DNA of 64,000 nucleotides from Pagrus major. Its lineage: Eukaryota > Chordata > Actinopteri > Spariformes > Sparidae. Shown here piece by piece: positions 56,801 to 64,000 of this stretch. Position 1 is the first letter of the stretch. Every line of letters begins with the position of its first letter. The position numbers and the translations under genes are program-made. The notes below the pieces were generated by a model. That model did no database searches and was not told the DNA's origin. It saw nothing but the letters and a program-made list of their open reading frames with translations. The stretch lies in assembly GCF_040436345.1 (NCBI RefSeq), contig NC_133221.1, positions 31,597,589 to 31,661,588 on the forward strand, given 5' to 3'.

Positions 56801-59554
56801 AAATCATTCCCTCAGCGTTTCATTCAATGTCATGTTCCAACACAACAGTCGACTCCTGTGCTAATCTTAGTCCCTCCCAGATTGATCATCTTGTTGATAG
56901 TGTTGCAGACTCTCTGCGAATGACACTTGACTCTATTGCCCCTCTAAAAAAGAAAACAATAGCGCATAAGAGATTAGCTCCATGGTACAACCCCCCAAAC
57001 TCACATATCAAAGCAGACATCGCGAAGATTTGAGAGGAAATACTGTTCCACCAATCTGGAAGAAGCTCGACTAGTCTGGCTAGAAAGCTTTCAGACTTAT
57101 AAGAAAGCTCTCAGTAATGCCAGAGCAGCTTATTATTCAGCACTGATAGAAGAAAATAAGAACCACCCCAAGTTTCTTTTCAGCACTGTAGCCAGGCTGA
57201 CACAGAGTCAGACCTCTATTGATCCTTGTATTCCTGTAACACTCAGCAGTTATGACTTTATGGTAGGGCTGTGCAATTAATTGAATTTTGATCGTGATTT
57301 CGATTTTTGGATCAAACGATCTCCAAACTAATATAATCGAATTGAAACAATTTATCTGGCATTTTTCGTTGTACAGTAGGCCTAGGGATTTTCTGAAAGA
57401 GACGTGCATGCTCAATTCAGTCCCTCCCCCAAAGCATTCAACGCGGCCCTGCTGACTGGCACTCACTCAAGGTACGTTTTTCTCTAAATTACATTATTAC
57501 ATAATCGCCATCAGTCAACAGGACGCTGTCTGACTGTCACTCACGGGGAGGGATGCTGTTTTATGGGGGAAAGTTCACTGAAATCTCGGGTGAGTATAAG
57601 TTTTTTGCCGGGGACAGATGCTGTTTTTCGGGCAGAATTGTGACGAAGAGTCGGTCGGACAGACACTTCTCTACTTTCAACTGCGGTATTTTTTTCTGCA
57701 GGATCTGTTTAGTTATCAGACAGTGAACACCATCAGATCGACACACGCTCGCTCCGCGCCACCGGCTGGTTCGGTTCGCCAATACTACGCCTCTGATACT
57801 ACCTCCGGAGGCGCATCAGAGGCGCAGTGAAATTTCACCCCTCGCAAAGACAAGGCCACAACCCCCACAGCATCAACGCAGAGTCAGACATCGATCTCAG
57901 ACACACTGTATAATGTGACTCCTTATCCGTCAAATTCGGATAGGCACAAGAAAATAACAGCTGCCATTGGATACTTTTTAGCTAAAGATATGCACCCTAT
58001 CGTTTGTCTTATTTGATTTTCTAAGTATATTTATTTTATTCATTAAATGTTTTAAAGAAATTGCAGAACAGTTGGATACATATTTGTACATTATTTTCGA
58101 TTTGAACATTTTGTATTTTTCTATTTGAACATTTTGTGTATTTTTTGAGAGAAATGCTAAATAAATGCATCATGTTTCCAACCTCAAAAATAATCATTTA
58201 AATAATCGTGATTTCAATATTGACCAAAATAATCGTGATTATGATTTTTTCCATAATCGAGCAGCCCTACTTTATGGGCTTCTTTAATGATAAAATTCTA
58301 CTTATTATAGATAAAATTCATCACCTTCTGACCTCAGATGGTACCAATTTAGCCTCTTACACAGAAACCTCAGAAACCAGGTTATATACCTAGAATTCTT
58401 TTCCACCATTGACCTTCACCAGCTAACTTAAATCATTTCTCCATCCAAAACATCAACGTGTCTGTTAGATCCAATCCCAACTAAATTGCTTAAAGAAGTT
58501 TTACCTTTACTTAGCACTTCTATACTCAACATGATTCATCTGTCCCTATTAACAGAACATGTACCACAGTCCTTTAAAGTAGCTGTAATTAAACAGCTTC
58601 TTAAAAAGCCGCCACTTGATCCAGAGGTTTTAGCCAACTATAGACCCATATCAAACCTTCCCCTTTTCTCTAAGATCCTTGAGAAAACAGTTGCCAATCA
58701 GCTGTGTGACTTTCTACATAACAATAGTTTATATGAGAATTTACAATCAGGTTTTAGAGTACAGCATAGCACCGAAACAGCATTAGTTGAAGTTGCAAAT
58801 GTTCTTTTAATCGGATCTGACAAGGGTCTTGTCTCTGTGCTAGTCTTTTTAGATCTTAGTGCAGCTTTTGACCCTATTGACCATCACATCCCATTACAAA
58901 GACTGGACAAGACAGAAAACAGAAGTTATTATGCATGGCCTTAAACATCTTAGAGACACATTATCTAATGATAGAGCTACTCTGGATGGCATTACTCTGG
59001 CCTCCAGCACCAGCGTAAGGAATCTGGGAGTTATCTTTGATCAGGATTTGTCCTTCAACTCCCATATAAAACAAATTTCCAGGACTGTCTTCTTCCACCT
59101 ACAGAACTTTACAAAAATCAGGACCATCCTGTCACAAAAAGATGCAGAGAAATTAGTCCAAGCTTTTGTTAACTCAAGTCTGGATTACTACAATTCCCTT
59201 TTATCAGGTTGCCCCAATAGGTCTGTAAAGACTCTCCAACTGATCCAGGATGCTGCTGCATGTGTACTGACAAGAACTCATATTAGAGAACATATTTCTC
59301 CCATAGTATCCTCTCTGCACTGGCTTCCTGTACAATCCAGAATTGAATTTGAAAATCCTCCTTGTCACATACAAAGCCACTAATGGCCAGGCACTGACAT
59401 ATCTTAAAAACCCAATTACCCCACTGAATGCTGCGCTCTCAGGATGCAGGGTTACTTGTGATTTCTACAGTCTCCCTGGAGTCTCTGTGCTCTTTTGTCT
59501 CGCAGCTTCCCATGGATGTTGATCCTACTGCTGTGGTCCTGCATCAGTCCTACT

Positions 59555-59595
<41 letters not shown>

Positions 59596-61627
59596 TATCA
59601 TCATCATAATCATTATCATTATTATTATACTTTTAGTATTATTAATATTCATATCTAAATTAGTAAAGCTGTTATTACTGCTGCGGCTGCTGTCAGCCCC
59701 GTCGAAGCAGATGACCGCCCACCACTGAGTCCAGTTCTGCTCCGAAGTTTCTGCCTGTTAAAAGGCAGTTTTTTCTCACCACTGTTGCAAGTGCTTGCTC
59801 ATGGGGGAAATGTTGGGTCTCTGTAAGTAAATTAATCAAGGAGCTCAATTTGTAAAGTGTCATGAGTTGACTTTTGTTGTGAATTGGCGCTATACAAATA
59901 AAGATTGAATATATCCCCATCAGATCTTCTCTATTGTAACTTTTTAAGCCTGGCAGTAAAATGTGGTAGAATGCGCATGACTGACCAATCACTTACCTTC
60001 AGCCAACCTTTCTTTCCAGCTCTGGGAGGCATGTGTGAAGAACTCATTGTTGAGAGCTGAACTGCTCAGTCTGGCCATACCATCAGGTCCAATCTTCAAG
60101 GGGAGAGGACAAATTGTACAAATATCTGTAAAACAGGCCTATGCCTCACACACATCAAAGTGACCCTAAAAATTACAAGATGCAACCTGTATTTCACAAT
60201 GAGTGTGACTGAGCTGAGTTTAACTAGTATGGGTGGTCCGTGGATGGTCAATGTGTTATATTGTTGTTGCCAAAATGTTACATGGATAGTCAGTGGCACT
60301 GTCGACAATGTGAACACATGGATCCTTTTGTGTGGTATAGCATAGCATAGCATAGCATTATAGTATATGCGGCTGTGGCTCAGGGGTAGAGCCAGCGTCT
60401 TGTTATTGGGAGGTCGCTGGTTCGATTCCCCTGGTCTGAATGTCGAAGCATCCCTGAGCAAGATACTGAACCCCAAACTGCTCCTGATGGCAGCTACCGC
60501 CATCAGTGTATGTATGAATTACTGTAAGTCGCTTTGGACAAAAGCGTCTGGTAAATAGTATTGAAGCAGCAGATCGTGTGACATGATTTTAGCTACATTT
60601 GAGTAAAAAAACTTTACTTGTTTTATAGACATTAAAGCTGGGGGAAGAAATTCAACATACCTGTCGGTCCACCTCTGGCAGCAGTTGCAGCAGCTGCTGC
60701 TGCGAGTGTGTGGGGAAGGCAGAGAAGGTCCGCACATTGATGAGGGCTCTGATGTTTGTGTTGACCAAGATGGAACCTGGTGTTTCAAAGTCAACATCCA
60801 CCCCTCCTCGACTCCGTTTCATGGGCCCTGCCACAGAAAAAAACACGTTTAACTAAGCCACTCAACCTGGTGCTCACTGCAGGTTCACACACAAAAAATA
60901 CACACAGTGAAATGGTCCTGGCCCATCTGGGACAGGGGTGCGTTTTTACAGGATATCCTGCCTTCTGATAGGTAGTGAATAAATTCAAAAAAACCCATTT
61001 TATTGTTTTTAAGAATGCTTTCTCTTTTTATCTTCGAGATACTGTTGAGGTCTGACCTGTCAGGCAAAAGCAGCGTGAATTCTGTCCTTCACTACTGGTG
61101 TGTTGTTAATGTCGTTGTTCTGTTGGTCCAGTGGTTCTTACCTGAGGGGACATGCTCTCCATTCACTTTAAGAGGGGTGAGGACAACACGAGGCATCATG
61201 ACTGCTTTCTTCCTCTGTCTCCCTGACTGTAGCAACACAAATGGTGGGACAGACAGGTGGAAACAGTACACATTTCTACAGTTAGTGTGTTAAGCTGAAC
61301 TGTTTTCATTCTACAGGATTTAACCGTATTCAACTGTTTAACCAACTGTATGATGAATGACATTTTGGAATTGCTCTCAAATTCTCGACTAATAAACACA
61401 TGTTATAATTTCTATAGTAAACATGGAGCAGCCAATGGCTTCATGCAGGATGCTGACCTGTCTTGAGCGGCTCAGTCTGGTCTGGGCGTGTTGAGTGTGT
61501 GGGGTCTGCTGTGTATCTGTACGTCCCTGCTGTCCTGCTGCCCTGCTGAGACGGGTCTGAGGCTGGCTGCTGGGAGCCTGCAGCTCTGTGGAGCAGGAGG
61601 CACTGGACGAGCTCTCATCCACCGAGG
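51211..61627 (-). CDS. asxl1: ASXL1-type Polycomb/PR-DUB scaffold, partial (N-terminus outside)
   Basis: Additional sex combs-like protein; in the nucleus it activates the BAP1 deubiquitinase for H2A K119. Exons on -, 5' to 3': 61627-61458, 61226-61142, 60827-60661, 60093-59997, 55439-55334, 55021-53977, 53841-51211; they join in frame to about 1432 residues. Order: Ser-rich linker; [20 protein letters not shown] domain ([20 protein letters not shown] ... [20 protein letters not shown] ... [11 protein letters not shown]); basic [35 protein letters not shown] and [22 protein letters not shown] and [15 protein letters not shown]-box-like [21 protein letters not shown]-terminal PHD finger ending SCLVVR. 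asxl1 is preferred over asxl2 or asxl3 because of the [14 protein letters not shown] ... EEPKVPPIR block. The HARE-HTH exons are beyond 64000. Confidence 0.9.
53977..55021 (-). CDS. asxl1: asxl1 penultimate coding exon
   Basis: 1045 nt, acceptor GTCTGCAG, donor ATCAGG|GTAAGA. Encodes [19 protein letters not shown], a strongly basic segment ([20 protein letters not shown]) that may be a nuclear localisation signal, a (Thr-Pro)n run, Ser-rich runs, then [20 protein letters not shown] and EEPKVPPIR. Much longer than the mammalian counterpart because of the low-complexity runs. Confidence 0.93.
54514..54607 (-). repeat. asxl1: Coding hexanucleotide repeat, (Thr-Pro)n
   Basis: About 15 imperfect 6-bp units (GTGGGA/GTAGGA on +) that on the - strand encode alternating Thr-Pro with one Arg interruption, followed by Ser-Pro pairs. 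Confidence 0.9.
55334..55439 (-). CDS. asxl1: asxl1 exon, end of the DEUBAD domain
   Basis: 106 nt, acceptor CCTGTGTAG, donor CAAAA|GTAAGA. Encodes [20 protein letters not shown] then [15 protein letters not shown], a charged helix conserved in ASXL proteins. Confidence 0.95.
55695..56294. mobile_element. Possible hAT-type remnant
   Basis: GATCGGGATCGGCTGATTAT near 55708 and AATTATCGGCCCGG then GGGTGATCCCTA at 56255-56294 look like the two ends of an element whose right terminus, read inward, is TAGGGATCACCC. The left terminus is poorly kept and no duplication is visible. Confidence 0.35.
57264..58269. mobile_element. Non-autonomous hAT element nested in the LINE, 1006 bp
   Basis: Ends TAGGGCTGTGCAATTAATTG and, inverted, TAGGGCTGCTCGATTATGG. 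Exact 8-bp duplication CTTTATGG at 57256-57263 and 58270-58277. Subterminal repeats of AATCGTGAT / AATCGAAAT occur on both sides. No transposase ORF. Confidence 0.88.
59552..59634 (+). repeat. (ATC)n/(ATT)n trinucleotide run in the LINE 3' UTR
   Basis: About 17 CAT/ATC units followed by ATT units; gives His- or Ile-only ORFs that are artefacts. Confidence 0.95.
59997..60093 (-). CDS. asxl1: asxl1 exon, DEUBAD core
   Basis: 97 nt, acceptor CCTTGAAG, donor CTGAAG|GTAAGT. Encodes [20 protein letters not shown] then [12 protein letters not shown]. The [11 protein letters not shown] stretch with its NEF motif is the most conserved part, used in BAP1 activation. Confidence 0.95.
60366..60560 (+). 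mobile_element. tRNA-derived SINE
   Basis: A-box-like TGGCTCAGGGGTAGAGCC and B-box GGTTCGATTCC at 60420, then GAGCAAGATACTGAACCCCA and the tail AAGTCGCTTTGGACAAAAGC then GTCTGGTAAAT, the plan of common fish SINEs. In an asxl1 intron, antisense to the gene, 102 bp from the 60661 exon edge. Confidence 0.88.
60661..60827 (-). CDS. asxl1: asxl1 exon, start of the DEUBAD domain
   Basis: 167 nt, acceptor TTTCTGTGGCAG, donor CGACAG|GTATGT. Encodes [20 protein letters not shown] then [20 protein letters not shown] and [14 protein letters not shown]. Confidence 0.95.
61142..61226 (-). CDS. asxl1: asxl1 exon with the [13 protein letters not shown] motif
   Basis: 85 nt, acceptor TTGCTACAG, donor CCTCAG|GTAAGA. 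Encodes [20 protein letters not shown] then VNGEHVPS, matching mammalian [20 protein letters not shown]. The Ser-rich segment that follows in mammals before MKR is missing here. Confidence 0.93.
61458..61627 (-). CDS. asxl1: asxl1 exon, Ser-rich linker (first exon visible)
   Basis: 170 nt. Encodes [20 protein letters not shown] then [20 protein letters not shown], matching mammalian LDETSSNASCSTESQ at its start. Donor AGACAG|GTCAGC. The acceptor (GACCTGAAG at 61628) is weak, so the 5' edge is the least certain of the set. Confidence 0.8.
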
Positions 61628-64000
61628 CTTCAGGTCAATGAAAAATACATTTACAACTCCACTCTGTCACACACACATTTATAAATGGCACTTATACTAA
61701 CAAAACATTTACAAGAGGGCTGTGCAGTGGCCAACATAGCTCATGTTGTTGCAAGCATTTAGCAGCAAAATACATTCACGAGGGGTGCACCGATGCATCG
61801 GCCTAATGCTATTGGCCCATATTCACCTCATTGATTTTCTTATCAGCAAATAAGATGGCATTCATGATGCCAGTAAACAATGTTTATCTCTTGTGTTGCA
61901 TCAATTTTGTGCTGGGTACACTTGCTGTCCACCCCCGCCTACCAGCAGACCCCAGCTATTACTTTTTCAGGACTCAAAAAAAATGAAACAAAGTGTCTGC
62001 CATGTGGGAGTATTACACTGCGTCAGAAAAAGATCAGTGACTTTACAATACGTTCCAGTGACCTGTTCTTACAAGATCTCCTTAGTAAGAGCCCTGAAGT
62101 GTCCTTTAAGTGCTTTACTCTATTGGAGTGCGATCCCATATTCTGCACCGCGACTTCACTGAATCCTAGTAATAAGGACCACTACTTTGATAAGAATGTT
62201 AAACAGCTGACCAGAACATAACTGACTTTATGCATAACTGATGGATAGGCCTGCTGCCAGAGCTGGAGATGAGTAGAGATGAGACGCATGGTAAAGACGG
62301 TGCTGATCACCCACTGAGCAAGATGGCACAAACGGAGAGGGCACAGTCCATTCTGCATGAAAACGGACCAGAAAAGCTAGTAGAAGGGTATAAAAGCAAC
62401 ATGATGGTTTCAACAGATCTATGAAAATGAAAAACAACAATGAAATGACCCTGCTGCTCTTCCTTTAAGTCCCAACGACATCTTAGTAGAGGAGAGTTGC
62501 AGCGATATATTGTTGTAAGGGTATATCATGGAATGAAAATTGACAGTTATCATAACATGTACATTTCCTTATCTACGATATTGAAGTCTACCAGTGGAGG
62601 CAACGTGCAGGCAGAGGTTATTACAGGTTAATTTGCCTGATGTAGTGGCATGACTCAGTTTCTAAGGAGAATGCCAGCTTGCAATATTTCGCGTTTAAAG
62701 CAGGAGAAAATGGCGGGCGGAGTGATTTTAAAGGGGCTTCATGTTGTCTTAGGACAATGTCATTTTGTGAAATTTTGGATATTGCCCAAGCCAAGCGTCA
62801 TCTGAACAATGTTCAAGCGCTACTTGACAGAGACAGATGGAAGTAGTATTAACAAGGCAACAGCCTTAACTTCAGCACATGTCATAGCATCGCACCTGAA
62901 AAAGAGAGCATGTTCACCTGGGTGTTACATTTAGATCACAACCAAGCCAAGCCGGAGGTAATTAATACAAAATCTTTTACTTTTTCTGACTGTGTGGAAA
63001 TCTGATGTTTTACATCACAGATGACGAAGAAAGGCGTTAAAATGGGAGTCTGAGGCTGCAGGTAAAACACACTGATGTAGGCTGATAAAGAAGTTCAGTG
63101 TTGTGCTGAACTGAAAAAGGAACAAAATGTTGAATCTTTTTATTGAACAGCCAAATCCAATTCAGCTGATAAAATCCTGAATCATACAGGCCTACAACTG
63201 TATCACAAAATTCCAATGAAACTATTGAAAATAAGATGAAATGAAATGAAATAAGATGAAATGAGATGAATGAAACCATTGAAAATAAGACACTATGTAA
63301 ACTACATAGTGTCTTATTTTCAATGGTTTCATCAGCACGTCGCCTGAACAGCAAAGCATCATCCATCATCATCATCACAAGAGAATACAGAAACGACAAA
63401 ATTTTCCCATGATTTCCCTAATGACAACACCAGTAATGACTGGTACACCAGGCTTTTTACAAGAAAATATGTCACTATCTGTAAGGCACTGTGTGCATTT
63501 ACTGCTAATACAAAACAAGCATTTCCTACTGCTGCCCCTCCACATTAAAAGGATTCAATTAGCAAAACAGGAGATGACTTTTGTTTTGAAGTAAGCTAGT
63601 CACAGGAAATGCATTGTTCAGTGACTTTAGCACTGCTATCAGTAATATGCAATGCAACTACAGAGCATTTGTTAACAGCAGATCAATTTTAGTAGTTTAT
63701 TTCAGTCTGTGGTAGTAATGGAGCTGTTAGATAAAAAGCTGCAGGCTATAGGCTGCATTACCTCCAACTTCTCACTGTCGTAAAAAACACAAAAAACTTC
63801 CTATTCCTATTGCTTTTCGCTTTCACAAAAAATCCCCCACCATCAGCTTGTCAGTCAACTTTCCTTACTCTCATCAAGTTATAAGTGCAATGTGACTCCC
63901 GCGACTCTGCTGCTAACCCTGCTGCTGCAAAGAAAGTGCACCTCCGGTGGTTTATAGCTGTAGCTTCCGTTGTCTGACTAAGTATTGATTTATAAAAAAG
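61628..64000 (-). other. asxl1 intron to window end
   Basis: No HARE-HTH exon seen. 61784-61860 (GGGGTGCACCGATGCATCGG then CC) resembles the start of a hAT-type element without a matching end. 61880-62221 (+) and 62811-62930 (+, MFKRYLTETDGSSINKATA) are short ORFs that may be transposase debris. A perfect hairpin lies at 63270-63332. Confidence 0.5.
63270..63332. repeat. Perfect inverted repeat, 30-bp arms, 3-nt spacer
   Basis: 63270-63299 is the exact reverse complement of 63303-63332, with AAC between. The left arm also resembles the text at 63215-63234 (GAAACTATTGAAAATAAGA). Non-coding, asxl1 intron. Confidence 0.92.

Larger units (their letters stand above)
56380..59913 (+). mobile_element. 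L2-like LINE, internally deleted, with nested hAT
   Basis: Antisense to asxl1, within one intron. Endonuclease fragments ([49 protein letters not shown]), then [11 protein letters not shown], later reverse transcriptase ([40 protein letters not shown]), a deletion at about 58905, then [20 protein letters not shown] and [14 protein letters not shown]. The catalytic YADD segment is absent. The 3' end GAATTGGCGCTATACAAATA then AAGATTGAA at 59884-59913 is a typical L2-group tail. Confidence 0.88.

Noticed and set aside
60366..60440. A functional tRNA gene
   Set aside because: A- and B-box words are present but the acceptor stem does not close, and a SINE body and tail follow.

Overview
The window is vertebrate nuclear DNA, almost certainly from a ray-finned (teleost) fish. 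Its genes have many small exons with GT-AG introns. Its repeats are those typical of fish genomes: Tc1/mariner elements, hAT and TTAA-target non-autonomous elements, L2-like and Rex1-like LINE pieces, tRNA-derived SINEs, a Ty3/gypsy element and long (AC)n tracts. There are no bacterial-type operons, ribosome binding sites or CRISPR arrays. Species cannot be read from the sequence.

Two real protein-coding genes are present, transcribed towards each other. On the + strand, myt1 (myelin transcription factor 1, a CCHHC zinc-finger neural transcription factor) runs from the ATG exon at 15806 to the stop at 48286 and has a poly(A) signal at 49231. I could join 21 coding exons in a continuous frame of 1174 codons, with seven CCHHC fingers, an acidic exon, the MYT1 central domain and a C-terminal coiled coil. 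On the - strand, asxl1 (PR-DUB scaffold) occupies 51211 to beyond 61627. Seven exons are visible, from a Ser-rich linker through the DEUBAD domain to the C-terminal PHD finger. Its N-terminal HARE-HTH exons must lie beyond position 64000. The two stop codons are 2.9 kb apart, separated by two 3' UTRs, a Tc1 fossil and one unrecognised ORF.

Layout: 1-1404, a Tc1 element with an uninterrupted 340-codon transposase (its left end is outside the window). 2196-2960, a decayed Tc1. 5097-6099, a non-autonomous hAT with an 8-bp duplication. 6285-10495, a 25-bp minisatellite split by an L2-like LINE piece. 11270-12070, a CpG-rich stretch that may hold the myt1 promoter and a 5' UTR exon. 12359-15010, two fold-back elements. 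15806-49250, myt1, whose introns hold a Ty3/gypsy element (28259-31935), a solo LTR, two copies of a TTAA fold-back element, a Harbinger-like element with a nested LINE, SINEs and several tandem repeats. 49490-50760, the intergenic remnant. 50760-64000, asxl1, with a deleted LINE carrying a nested hAT in one intron.

I found no new enzyme system. The points most worth a second look are these. Five of the seven myt1 fingers are cut by an intron at the same codon and phase, so several alternative exon joins would still give a complete finger. Two self-complementary TTAA elements closely flank exons 8-13, and a back-splice of that block would be in frame and would rebuild a finger. The Tc1 transposase keeps its full DD34E triad. 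The first coding exon of myt1 lies between two hypervariable microsatellites. The glycine tract of asxl1 sits at the position of the human tract but is built of triplets.
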